Below, in pieces: positions 7,364-15,197 of a stretch of DNA of 17,702 bases. Both the position numbers and the translations under genes were made by a program. The stretch's first letter is position 1. Each line of letters starts with the position of its first letter. The notes under the pieces were generated by a model, which worked only from the letters and a program-made list of their open reading frames with translations, was not told the DNA's origin and made no database searches. Origin of the DNA: an uncultured Clostridia bacterium (lineage in GTDB: Bacteria; Bacillota; Clostridia; Oscillospirales; Acutalibacteraceae); the NCBI GenBank assembly GCA_937876205.1, contig CALEII010000068.1, positions 1 through 17,702 on the forward strand, in the 5' to 3' direction.

Positions 7364-8465
7364 TAAGCAACTTTCCTTTCGTCTGCAGCCATCGTGAAAA
7401 TTCAGGAACAGCAAGAAGTTTTTCTTTAAAATCTTTTTCTATGTACATATAATCTTTCATAAGAACAGTTGAAAAATCAGGCGGCATTCTGTCTGCATAA
7501 GCAATCGAATTCGCAATTCTGGACATTTCTTTTTTATGCTCACGGGCATATGCCGTCATTGATGATATAAGGGCGTACATTGCATCTGTGTTTTTGGGAA
7601 GCACGGGCATTCTGCCGTCAAAAATATCTTCAATATCAGGAAGCTGATTATAAACTTTTGCCCATGTACGGAATTCAACAGCAACACCTGTTCCCACCAA
7701 TCCTGCAATCATTGAATACATTTTATCAACATCGTTATTAACAAAATTCAGAATATTGCTTACCATTTCCCATGAACGGGGTGTTGCGAAAGCAAGGTCA
7801 TCTGTTGAAGAGTCAAAATTCATAAGATATTTCTGTCTGAAAGATAAAAATCCGACTACTTTGTCGTTTATCCCGCTTCGTATTGCCCATTTTTTCCAGG
7901 AGCTGAAATTACCCTCAACTTCAATATGCAGAAGTCGGTTTGCCAGAGCCTTAGGCATTCTGAATGCAACAGATTTATCTGTCGTTCTGTTACCCGCCGC
8001 AATAACAATGCAGTTTTCAGGCAGTTTATGCTCACCGACTACCCTGTCAAGCGTTATCTGATATGCGGCAGCCTGAACAGACTGCGGAGCCGCAGATATT
8101 TCGTCAAGAAAAAGAATATTCACAATATCTTTACTGTCGTTCATCTGAAAAATCTGAGGTTTCAGCCACACTGCAAGTGTTTTGTCTGCATTTGCTGTTG
8201 GTATGCCGCGCAGGTCAATGGGATTAAACAGAAGCAGACGAACATCGGTAACAACAGTTTTCTTGCCGGTTTCTTCTTCAATTTCCTTTGCAAGCTGTCT
8301 TATCGCCTGCGATTTACCGACACCGGGAGGGCCCCAGAGCATAACAGACGGCAATGTTTTTAATGGGAGATTATTGTTTATCACCGTGCAATAAGCCTGA
8401 GAAAGACTATCTATCAGTTTGTTAACATTCATAGACGGAATGTCCGCAAGTTTTATTTCACTCAT
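7350..8465 (-). CDS. MoxR-type AAA+ ATPase
   Basis: This 371-aa ATPase shows Walker A GPPGVGKS (45-52), Walker B ILFLDE (117-122), sensor 1 in VIAAGN (N159) and a conserved MPKALANRLLHIEVE stretch (170-184) with a likely arginine finger region. The C-terminal part is helical and variable, as in the family. MoxR ATPases form rings that remodel or activate partner complexes, usually with a VWA protein, which is the next gene. Its ATG overlaps the helicase stop in ATGA (8462-8465), and AGGAG lies about 10 nt before the start, so the two are translationally coupled. This ties the helicase, ATPase and VWA protein into one functional unit. The family call is firm; the substrate is unknown. Confidence 0.92.
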   Translation of the reverse strand: MSEIKLADIPSMNVNKLIDSLSQAYCTVINNNLPLKTLPSVMLWGPPGVGKSQAIRQLAKEIEEETGKKTVVTDVRLLLFNPIDLRGIPTANADKTLAVWLKPQIFQMNDSKDIVNILFLDEISAAPQSVQAAAYQITLDRVVGEHKLPENCIVIAAGNRTTDKSVAFRMPKALANRLLHIEVEGNFSSWKKWAIRSGINDKVVGFLSFRQKYLMNFDSSTDDLAFATPRSWEMVSNILNFVNNDVDKMYSMIAGLVGTGVAVEFRTWAKVYNQLPDIEDIFDGRMPVLPKNTDAMYALISSMTAYAREHKKEMSRIANSIAYADRMPPDFSTVLMKDYMYIEKDFKEKLLAVPEFSRWLQTKGKLLNGSV

Positions 8466-11400
8466 TTTTTGTCAACTCCTAATTTTTTATCTATCTTTTC
8501 AAGTTTTTTGCTGAATTCTTCAATTCTGTCAACATAATCCTCTTTTTTCAGCAGTTCGTTTTTAACATCTTTTTCTTTGACAGTAAGCTCTGTGCGGGTC
8601 TGTTTAAGCTTTTCGAGATACATCGGTAAATTCTGCAGAAAATTATCAATTCTTATAAGACCACCGACTTCTGTATCACCCAGTTCAACATAGTATCTTC
8701 CGTTTTTTTCAAGCCAGACAAACGGTTTTTCCTTTGACATATTGGCAGGCAGAATAATTCTGAATCCGTCATAATCGGTAAGATATTTTTCACAAGTCAT
8801 AAGAACATAATCCTTAACTGCATCAAAAATTACAGCTCGTATAAGCTTTCTCTCTTCTTTGTCATATTCCCTGTGATAAGAATTATAATAATTTATATCT
8901 TTCTCGCATTTTTCAATAAGATTGTTCTGATGACTGATTCTGCCGGGCAGCTCTTCAAGCTGTTTTTCAAGACGGATATGCGTTTCTATTGCCTTTTTCT
9001 GCAAAGAAAGATATCGTGTAAGCTCATTTGCAGTTTCAACTCTTTCCTTAATCAACGGGTCACCTACTGCAAGTGCCTTAACTTCTGCATAATCGAGAAC
9101 CGTATTTTCAATATCAGCCCCGCTTCTTTCTGTCAGAGAGCCCGACAGTAAGCCTGAGATAAATCTCTGTTTTGTTTCAAGCAGCTGCCAGGAATATGCA
9201 TCAAAACTTCCCTCTGTGATATATCGATAAACATATGCCTTTTTATTTTCGTTACCCTGACGGAGAATTCTGCCCTCCCGCTGAGTCATATCGGCAGGCC
9301 GCCAGGGTACATCAAGGTGATGCGCAGCTATAAGCTTATTCTGCACGTTCACACCGATACCAAGTTTGAATGTTGAACCTATAAGAACACGGATTTCACC
9401 GTTCCGGACACGGGAGAAAAGCTTTGTTCTTGCAGTTTCTGTTGCTGCATCATGAATAAAAGCTATTTCTTCTGCAGGAATTCCCATTCCCACAAGAATA
9501 TTTTTCAGTTCATCATATACATTGAAGCTGTTTTTAGGGGTTGATGTGTCGCAGAATACAAGCTGAGTGCATCTGTCGGCAATAGTTTTCTGATATATAT
9601 CAAAAACATTTTCAGCACATCTTGCAACTTTTGAATCATATGTAAAAGTTGCATAAGGGTCTACAAGACGCAGGTCAAGTGCTGCCTTTCTGCCGTCTGT
9701 TGTAATTTTCAGCATATTATCTTCAGTTCTGCTGACACCGCCTGTACGGACTGATTCTGCACGGACCGAAATTTCATCAAGATATCTTGCAAAATCACTT
9801 GTTTTTGAAACAAGAGCATCGTTGTAACCGTCAAAATCAGGCAGACCTGCGCTTGAATCAACCTGATGAAAATCGGCGATTGAAGACAACAGTGCAGTAA
9901 GTTCGGGCAGATTGTGAAACTTTGCAAACCGTGTTGCAAGACGGTAACTGTTTGTATCAACATCAATTTCAAATTCGGTTACGGCTTCAGCAAACATACC
10001 TACCCATGCATCAAAGTTATTCAGATCAACAAGACCGAGTTCACCGCTCTGCAGATACTGCTGCATAACAAAAGCATCGGTAATGGAGTTTGTTATAGGG
10101 GTTCCTGTTGCCATAACTACTCCGCCGCCGTCATTCTGTCTTTGAACAAGATGAACCTTATCGAGCATATCTCTGCACTTTTTTGAACCTTTTTTATTGA
10201 TTCCGAGAACATTGGTTATTTTCGTTTCAATGGGAACATTTTTAAAATTATGAGCTTCATCAACAAAAAGCCGTGTTATGCCCAACTCATCAAAATAAAC
10301 TGTGTTATACATATCCTCCATAGCAGATGCAAGTTCAGCGAGTGCTTTATTAATTGCATCTGTCTTTTTTTTAAGCATTGAAGTTGCTTTGTTGGAATCA
10401 TTTGCAAGTTCACTTATCTTTTCCTTTGTTCTCAGGAGATCTTCCATATAAAAATCTTTTGAAAGAGGAATCTGCTCAAAGCAACTGTAAGCCATTATAA
10501 TTCCGTCATACTCTTCATCGCGTATTCTTTCAAGCATCTCCAAACGCTTTGATGGGGTAAAATTTTTCGGTTCAACACAAAGCACTTTTGCTGACGGATA
10601 CATCGATCTGAAGATTGATTCCCATTGACCGACTATATTATTCGGCACAACATAAAGATTTTTATAAGAAAGCCCCATTCTTTTAAGCTCCATACCTGCG
10701 GCAATCATTATGTATGTTTTGCCTGAGCCCACATCGTGTGCAAGAAGCGTATTCGGTGTAAAAAGAATACGAGCAACTGCATTTTTCTGATACGGATAAA
10801 GCTGAATAATCTGTGACATCGACGGGAAATTCAGAAAAGAGCCGTCAAATATTCTTCTTCTGACACAACTGAAATTGTTTTCAAATATAATTTCAAGCCT
10901 TTCTTTTCTGCCATCATCCTTCCACACCCAGTTCTGAAATTCCTTTATCAGCTTCTGCTGTTTTTCAATGGCAAGCATAGTTTCTGTCTGATTGACAACT
11001 CTTTTCTTGCCCGATTCATTTTTAAGACAAACAATTTCATCGGTAACGGCAATATTTTTCATATTCAGAGTGCGTTCAAGAATATGTAAAGCATCTATCC
11101 TCGGTGTACCGTAAGTTACAGTTGAAGCAACATTTGTACGGCAGTAATAATTATTTTTACAACAGACCTCCCATGTGCCTGTGAGTTCATCGTGTTTTGT
11201 TGCAGGAAAACGACCTTTACTCATTTTCAGAATATGCTCAATAAAATCATCGATGATATCCACAGGTACCCAGGGGGACCCGAGAGTAATATAAATATCA
11301 TCTGTTGCAACAGGAGCGGGAAGAACTTTTTCAATGGCTGTGATGTTTGCCTGAAAATAACCACGGTAAGTTTTGTTTGCAGCACATGCAGCTTTCCACT

Positions 11401-11947
11401 TGCGCATAAGATTGCCCGAAAGATATTCTTCTGCCGTTTCCCAGCCTTTGTAAAAGCATTCATCCCATGTTTCGGGATTCTGATATATAGAGCCTTTCAG
11501 AGTGCTTATAACAGTTTTATAATCTTCACCAGTAATGGCTGAAATATATTCAATATCAACTTTCGCAAGATTTGACAGTGACATTATCAAAGCGTCGGGA
11601 ATGCTCTCTGTATGGACTCCCTGTGTACGGATATCAGAAATAAATACATTTTCCCAGTCGAGAGGAAGATCCATGGATGTTACTTCCCTGATATGCGCTT
11701 CACGGCGTTCTTTCTCTTCCTTTTTTCTCTTTTCTTTCTCTATTTTCTCTTTTCTTTTCCGTTCTTCATATTCCTTTTTTCTTATCTCTTCTCTTGCACA
11801 CATAAGTTTTGATATAACATCTGTCATTTCAGAAGAAGATACATTAACTCCGTCATTCTGCAACTGTTCAAGAAATACATCAAAAATTGAAAGCTGTACT
11901 GATTCTATGATATGCTCCTGTTGCTCTTTATTATTTTTCGCACTCAT
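8462..11947 (-). CDS. SNF2-like DEAD/DEAH helicase of the DarB/LtrC-like group, lacking a methylase domain
   Basis: This 1161-aa protein is a superfamily 2 helicase. It has AHDVGSGKTY (Walker A, 405-411), FVDEAHNF (DEAH, 563-566), MATGTPITNS (motif III, 614-617), a 856-872 block STFKLGIGVNVQN and MTQREGRILRQGN (motif VI, 889-898). The stretch around 218-240 (IYITLGSPWVPVDIIDDF) and the VGSGKT/VVPNNIVGQW blocks match the helicase half of giant methylase-helicase proteins of phages and conjugative elements. No NPPY or SAM-binding motif is present, so the methylase half is missing. Residues 52-86 are a charged helix of K, R and E. Residues 965-1050 and the C-terminus look coiled-coil. The ATG at 11945-11947 follows GGAGGTG; the frame upstream to 12001 would begin inside the operator S4. 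It heads the four-gene operon. It likely moves along or remodels DNA; its role is inferred. Confidence 0.88.
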   Translation of the reverse strand: MSAKNNKEQQEHIIESVQLSIFDVFLEQLQNDGVNVSSSEMTDVISKLMCAREEIRKKEYEERKRKEKIEKEKRKKEEKERREAHIREVTSMDLPLDWENVFISDIRTQGVHTESIPDALIMSLSNLAKVDIEYISAITGEDYKTVISTLKGSIYQNPETWDECFYKGWETAEEYLSGNLMRKWKAACAANKTYRGYFQANITAIEKVLPAPVATDDIYITLGSPWVPVDIIDDFIEHILKMSKGRFPATKHDELTGTWEVCCKNNYYCRTNVASTVTYGTPRIDALHILERTLNMKNIAVTDEIVCLKNESGKKRVVNQTETMLAIEKQQKLIKEFQNWVWKDDGRKERLEIIFENNFSCVRRRIFDGSFLNFPSMSQIIQLYPYQKNAVARILFTPNTLLAHDVGSGKTYIMIAAGMELKRMGLSYKNLYVVPNNIVGQWESIFRSMYPSAKVLCVEPKNFTPSKRLEMLERIRDEEYDGIIMAYSCFEQIPLSKDFYMEDLLRTKEKISELANDSNKATSMLKKKTDAINKALAELASAMEDMYNTVYFDELGITRLFVDEAHNFKNVPIETKITNVLGINKKGSKKCRDMLDKVHLVQRQNDGGGVVMATGTPITNSITDAFVMQQYLQSGELGLVDLNNFDAWVGMFAEAVTEFEIDVDTNSYRLATRFAKFHNLPELTALLSSIADFHQVDSSAGLPDFDGYNDALVSKTSDFARYLDEISVRAESVRTGGVSRTEDNMLKITTDGRKAALDLRLVDPYATFTYDSKVARCAENVFDIYQKTIADRCTQLVFCDTSTPKNSFNVYDELKNILVGMGIPAEEIAFIHDAATETARTKLFSRVRNGEIRVLIGSTFKLGIGVNVQNKLIAAHHLDVPWRPADMTQREGRILRQGNENKKAYVYRYITEGSFDAYSWQLLETKQRFISGLLSGSLTERSGADIENTVLDYAEVKALAVGDPLIKERVETANELTRYLSLQKKAIETHIRLEKQLEELPGRISHQNNLIEKCEKDINYYNSYHREYDKEERKLIRAVIFDAVKDYVLMTCEKYLTDYDGFRIILPANMSKEKPFVWLEKNGRYYVELGDTEVGGLIRIDNFLQNLPMYLEKLKQTRTELTVKEKDVKNELLKKEDYVDRIEEFSKKLEKIDKKLGVDKK

Positions 11948-11977
11948 TTTTGCACCTCCGATTGTTTTTATGATAAT

Positions 11978-12011
11978 ATTATAAAGAATTATATGTCCCA
12001 TTTTCGGAACA
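11978..12011 (-). promoter_or_regulatory. Operator S4 and -10 elements of the helicase operon
   Basis: The dyad TGTCCC-ATTTTC-GGAACA (11994-12011, plus strand) reads TGTTCC-GAAAAT-GGGACA toward the helicase, with one mismatch between arms. It ends 46 bp before the helicase ATG. Ten nt after it comes TATAAT (11983-11978); another TATAAT touches it directly (11993-11988). No -35 hexamer is visible. This is the best dyad of the five in the window. Confidence 0.65.
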
Positions 12012-12016
12012 TAAAA

Positions 12017-12043
12017 AGACGGAGCAGAAATTCTGCCCCGTCT
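12017..12043 (-). terminator. Rho-independent terminator of the lipoprotein gene
   Basis: AGACGG-A-GCAGAA (12017-12029) pairs with TTCTGC-C-CCGTCT (12031-12043), one internal mismatch and a short loop. On the minus strand the stem is followed by TTTTTATG. It lies between the lipoprotein stop (12059) and operator S4, so it insulates the helicase operon from the gene upstream. Confidence 0.85.
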
Positions 12044-12058
12044 TGAGTTTTATGTTAT

Positions 12059-12568
12059 TCAATTACTGTGAGTATAGCAGTATTCAGAATTGACTGTTTT
12101 TTCCCAATCGCAACCGGGATAACTGCATTTGTGTAACACACAATACTGACTGTCTTCCACAGCGGGTTCTTCGCAGTTGTTTTCATTGCAATTATGGTCT
12201 GTACAGTAAATGTACTTCAGACCGCCGTCTTTTCTTAAATTATCACACTTGATACATCTGCAGTTGACACAGTATGTTTCAAAATCGCCCACGGGCAGTT
12301 CACCGCACCAATAACACATATCTGGTTCATTGACCTGAACTGTTGTCTGCGCCTGAGTTGTTGTGTCTGCATTGTCGGGTGAATAATCGTTCTGAACATC
12401 GGCATTCACCGTCTGTGTTGTGTTGACAACATCTTCTGCATTGTTGTTTGCGGTGGTTGTCGGATTGCTTACAATCACATCATTCCCGCCGCAAGCTGTA
12501 AAGCAAAGCGCCATTGACAACACCGTAACTGCACATAAAATCATTCTGACTGTTTTTCTTGTTTTCAT
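12059..12568 (-). CDS. Lipoprotein with repeated Cys/His (zinc-binding-like) motifs
   Basis: This 169-aa protein should be exported and lipid-anchored. A hydrophobic signal (MILCAVTVLSMALCFTAC) ends in the lipobox FTAC with C26 as the modified cysteine, followed by GG. Residues about 30-85 are a Thr/Asn-rich linker with many TTT and QT steps, typical of surface spacers. The last 80 residues carry repeats of the form C-x2-4-C ... YC-x2-H/C: CYWCGEL, YCVNCRCIKC, YCTDHNC, YCVLHKCSYPGC and YCYTHSN. These resemble WRKY19-like short zinc fingers. The ATG at 12566-12568 follows GGAGG by 7 nt; the longer frame to 12649 has no ribosome site. It has its own candidate promoter with site S5 and its own terminator. 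The extracellular role is unknown. Confidence 0.83.
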   Translation of the reverse strand: MKTRKTVRMILCAVTVLSMALCFTACGGNDVIVSNPTTTANNNAEDVVNTTQTVNADVQNDYSPDNADTTTQAQTTVQVNEPDMCYWCGELPVGDFETYCVNCRCIKCDNLRKDGGLKYIYCTDHNCNENNCEEPAVEDSQYCVLHKCSYPGCDWEKTVNSEYCYTHSN

Positions 12569-12598
12569 TTTAAAACCTCCGTTTGATTTGGTAAAAAT

Positions 12599-12632
12599 AC
12601 AATAACACAACAGATGCACAAAAAACGGGACA
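12599..12632 (-). promoter_or_regulatory. Candidate operator S5 upstream of the lipoprotein gene
   Basis: TGCACA-AAAAAC-GGGACA (12615-12632, plus strand) matches S2 at 17 of 18 bases and ends 46 bp before the lipoprotein ATG, the same distance as S4. On the minus strand the -10 could be TATTGT (10 nt after the site, 12604-12599) or TATTTT slightly further on. The GGGA half overlaps the left arm of the terminator at 12624-12655, so part of the similarity could reflect the terminator. Confidence 0.45.
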
Positions 12633-12655
12633 TGTATTCGCATACACATCCCGTT
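12624..12655 (-). terminator. Rho-independent terminator after the PD-(D/E)XK-like gene
   Basis: AACGGGA (12624-12630) pairs with TCCCGTT (12649-12655), and inside this TGTAT (12633-12637) pairs with ATACA (12642-12646), leaving a TCGC loop. The minus strand then reads six T. It starts about 10 nt after the stop of the gene ending at 12665. Confidence 0.88.
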
Positions 12656-12664
12656 AATTAAACA

Positions 12665-13246
12665 TTAAATCAATTCAAACTTTTCCGTTTCCGGGTTAAA
12701 CAAATATCCCTTGTAGTTAAAATATGTTTCAGGATGTTTGGAATCTGTACCGGAATTACCGATAATAATCATAAATTCATTATCATTGTTCTTAAGATTT
12801 TCAAAACACTTACAATGCGTTTTCATCACATCAACGATATATTCAAGGCATTTTTCATCCTCGCCCGTTGCTCTTTTTTTCATAGGAAGATAACCTATCA
12901 CAACACGCAGGTCGCAACAGATATGAGCAAGTTTGACAACCTCGTCCATCCAAAGGTTGTTTTTATTTTCGTGTTCAACTGCAATTTTCAGATCCCATGC
13001 ATAAGGTATGATGGGCGGATTTTCTTTATTCTCAATTGAATCATAATGTGAATCATAACCAATTGCATCAATGCGATAATACTCCTTCATTGATATCAAA
13101 CCATATTTTTTCATCTGTTCACAGATTTTCTCTGTAACAATCTCTGTATACGGTGTTTTTGATTGATACAGAACTGTCGCTCTGTTGTCGAGAGTGATTT
13201 TGTTAAAATCCTCAAAGAACTTTTTTGCTGTTACTTTTTCTGCCAT
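12665..13246 (-). CDS. Hypothetical protein, possible PD-(D/E)XK-like nuclease fold
   Basis: This 193-aa cytoplasmic protein is not firmly recognised. Residues 57-64 (YRIDAIGY, D60), then KIAVEHEN (87-94, E91 and E93), WMDEVVKL (99-106) and DLRVVIGYLP (112-121) follow the order beta-D, beta-E-x-(E/K), helix, beta seen in PD-(D/E)XK enzymes. The usual lysine is replaced by the EHEN sequence, which recurs in several uncharacterised families of this fold. Whether it cuts DNA cannot be decided here. GGAG sits before the ATG at 13246 and the upstream gene stops 12 nt away, so both are co-transcribed. A strong terminator follows at once. Confidence 0.7.
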   Translation of the reverse strand: MAEKVTAKKFFEDFNKITLDNRATVLYQSKTPYTEIVTEKICEQMKKYGLISMKEYYRIDAIGYDSHYDSIENKENPPIIPYAWDLKIAVEHENKNNLWMDEVVKLAHICCDLRVVIGYLPMKKRATGEDEKCLEYIVDVMKTHCKCFENLKNNDNEFMIIIGNSGTDSKHPETYFNYKGYLFNPETEKFELI

Positions 13247-13258
13247 AACAATTCTCCT

Positions 13259-13957
13259 TTAAAATACTTCAAGTACATCTGAATACTTATTTATCCTGTT
13301 TAAATATGCCGGATGATATGTCCAAAAAACTTTAGTATCAGGAATTGATAGTATATCAGTAATATCACTGACAGGTTGCGACTTTATCGGTTTAAACTTT
13401 TTCATCATTGCTAAATCTGAAATTCCAAAAGCGGAACAAAACGACCGGATATATTTCCATTTCGGACCAATAATCAGAAGAACAATATCAGGCTTAATCA
13501 ATTCAATCTCACGCTGAAGGACTGACTTATTATCTTCTCCGTATTGTGCACTGATTTTTTCCGCATTATCTTCTGAAATCAGCACCTGTTTACGTTCCTT
13601 GAGCTGATGAAATTTGTCAAGATTATTCCACAAGACATTATAACCCTTATCAGCAATTCTTCGATAAAAATTCCAGAACGGAGACGCAAGAACCCCTTCA
13701 TTAAAACCTTCAACATGTTCTTTTTTCATCTGAACTGTCTGGAATTTTCTGATCCATTCCTGTGTCTTTAATGAATTACAATCCCTGCATTCCTGCCCGA
13801 CATACATTACCAAAGGTTTCTTACTGTTTATAAAGTCATCGGGGAATCCCATACGGAACATTGCCGAATATTCCGGATTTTTTTCGAGTTCATTACCTAA
13901 ATCCCACGCATCATAGATTTCTTTCAGTTTCAATTCGATACTGTTTAATTCAATCAT
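13259..13957 (-). CDS. Hypothetical protein resembling uracil-DNA glycosylase-like proteins
   Basis: This 232-aa protein has features recalling the UDG superfamily. An early PLVMYVGQECRDC strand and loop (48-60) could be the G-Q-(D/E) motif. SPFWNF (92-97) and VLWNNLDK (108-115) follow, then an EIELIKPDIVLLIIGP strand (150-165), and TYHPAYL (213-219) stands where UDGs carry the HPS motif. The similarity is of pattern only and the middle is divergent, so function is uncertain. The ATG at 13955-13957 is chosen because AAAGGTG lies about 9 nt upstream. Promoter elements TTGAAA (14067-14062) and TAATAT (14045-14040), 16 nt apart, precede it. The PD-(D/E)XK-like gene follows 12 nt after the stop. 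Together they may be a DNA-acting pair. Confidence 0.68.
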   Translation of the reverse strand: MIELNSIELKLKEIYDAWDLGNELEKNPEYSAMFRMGFPDDFINSKKPLVMYVGQECRDCNSLKTQEWIRKFQTVQMKKEHVEGFNEGVLASPFWNFYRRIADKGYNVLWNNLDKFHQLKERKQVLISEDNAEKISAQYGEDNKSVLQREIELIKPDIVLLIIGPKWKYIRSFCSAFGISDLAMMKKFKPIKSQPVSDITDILSIPDTKVFWTYHPAYLNRINKYSDVLEVF

Positions 13958-14039
13958 AACACACAACACCTTTCTTTGATCTTCTAATCGTTAGGAAACG
14001 GGAACTTAGTCCACTTTTTTCAATAATCAGAAAGATAAT

Positions 14040-14067
14040 ATATTAATACTCTTCTTTCTAGTTTCAA
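14040..14067 (-). promoter_or_regulatory. Promoter of the UDG-like/PD-(D/E)XK-like unit
   Basis: On the minus strand TTGAAA (14067-14062) and TAATAT (14045-14040) are 16 nt apart. They lie in the AT-rich spacer after the WYL-2 stop and about 85 nt before the ATG at 13957. The leader contains AACGGGAAC-like DNA (13998-14005, plus strand), only a half-site of the S-type dyad. Confidence 0.5.
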
Positions 14068-14090
14068 TATAATGTATCAAATATATTTCA

Positions 14091-15149
14091 TCAAGTTGCA
14101 TTATAATTCTCAATAGCTGTTGCAAGGTCTTCTTTTATCTGCTCTGCGAGGCTCTGTGGGGATATAATTCTTGTGTGAAGTGCGTACTGTAGTCCCCAGC
14201 GGCGCATTGCTTTTTCGTTTACCGTTACACGGACTGTGATTTCGTCTTCCGTTTCGTCTGAAAACTCAACATCTTTTCCGAACCAGTCAAGAACATCGCC
14301 CACTATATATTTTTTTGCCCTGAAAATAACAGGAATGCTCTCTCCCGAAAACATATATACATGCTCTGCCATATGCTTCGGCAGATAAAATCCGTTTTCA
14401 AGACCTTTGACCTGTTTTGTTGATTTTACAGGAGTCTGGAGCATTTTTATATCCGTAATACGGTCAAGACGGAAGTGTGAAACATTATCATATTTATCAT
14501 AATTGCATATAAGATAATATCTGCCGTTTGTGGCTGCTATCTGATAAGGATTTACTATGTATTCCTTGATTTTTCCGTCTGCAGTTTTCTCGGGGTGAAG
14601 CTTTTTGTCTGTGCCGTATCTGTTATAGTTGAATGAGACCTGTCTGCCACGGCTGATTGCTTCATCGAGAACATCAATAGTATAGAAAAGCTGACGGTTT
14701 GTAAGGGAGTTATCAGGCATAGTTCTGATATGCTTTACCTTTGACTCAAAATACCTGCTTGAAAGCCCCTCAAGCTTTTCAACAAGTTCCTTGCACTGAC
14801 TGTAAGGAATATGCTTTGAAAAAAGCAGACTGTCAATGAGAAGCCTCAGTTCGCTGTCGCTGAAATCACGGACAAGATAGAAATCTGACCATATATAGCT
14901 CTCCTCAAGCTCCCCTGTTGCTTTGTTGGGAACCATACGGATTGCTTCACTGTATTCGATTTCATAACCGAGTTCAATAAGGTCAAGGATATTTCGTCTG
15001 ACGGATTTTCTGTCGGCTGACATATTATACTCAGTTTTGAGAATATCAACTATTTCTTTCTGAGAAAGTCTGTGATCCTCGTCAGTATACTTTTTCAGAA
15101 TATCAAGAATGTTGAGAATAAGTTGTTTTTTAGGCTGTTTTGCAGACAT
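14091..15149 (-). CDS. WYL-domain transcriptional regulator (WYL-2)
   Basis: This 352-aa protein is a second WYL regulator. Residues 1-65 are a winged helix (SADRKSVRRNILDLIELGYEI at 44-64). Residues about 150-235 are the WYL domain with YYL at 211-213 and SHFRLDRI at 224-231. The rest is the WCX extension. It is somewhat longer than WYL-1, with extra residues in the wing-to-WYL linker (RMVPNKATGELEESY). The ATG at 15147-15149 is chosen because GGGGTG lies 6 nt upstream; an in-frame GTG at 15158 falls on that ribosome site. No S-type dyad lies in front of it, so it may not be under the same control as WYL-1. Ligand and targets are unknown. Confidence 0.88.
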   Translation of the reverse strand: MSAKQPKKQLILNILDILKKYTDEDHRLSQKEIVDILKTEYNMSADRKSVRRNILDLIELGYEIEYSEAIRMVPNKATGELEESYIWSDFYLVRDFSDSELRLLIDSLLFSKHIPYSQCKELVEKLEGLSSRYFESKVKHIRTMPDNSLTNRQLFYTIDVLDEAISRGRQVSFNYNRYGTDKKLHPEKTADGKIKEYIVNPYQIAATNGRYYLICNYDKYDNVSHFRLDRITDIKMLQTPVKSTKQVKGLENGFYLPKHMAEHVYMFSGESIPVIFRAKKYIVGDVLDWFGKDVEFSDETEDEITVRVTVNEKAMRRWGLQYALHTRIISPQSLAEQIKEDLATAIENYNAT

Positions 15150-15167
15150 ATGAATCACCCCGTAAAT

Positions 15168-15196
15168 ATATTATCACTTTCACACACATAATACAA
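15168..15196 (-). promoter_or_regulatory. Likely promoter of WYL-2
   Basis: On the minus strand TTGTAT (15196-15191), 17 nt, then TAATAT (15173-15168) with an extended TG one base before. The -35 matches consensus at only 3 of 6. The start of transcription would be about 10 nt before the ribosome site. Confidence 0.4.
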
Positions 15197-15197
15197 C

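Noticed and set aside
7926..8363. Plus-strand 145-aa open frame opposite the MoxR gene
   Set aside because: It lies wholly antisense to a firmly identified ATPase and has no recognisable features.
8462..11947. Possible DNA methylase domain in the large helicase
   Set aside because: No NPPY or SAM-binding motif was seen; only the helicase blocks are present.
11535..11984. Plus-strand 149-aa open frame opposite the helicase N-terminus, rich in S and F
   Set aside because: It mirrors the polypurine tract coding for the charged K/R/E helix of the helicase; no ribosome site and no sensible composition.
13988..14005. AACGGGAAC in the leader of the UDG-like gene
   Set aside because: Only one half-site; the base pairs expected 6 nt away (TCGTTA) do not match the other half.
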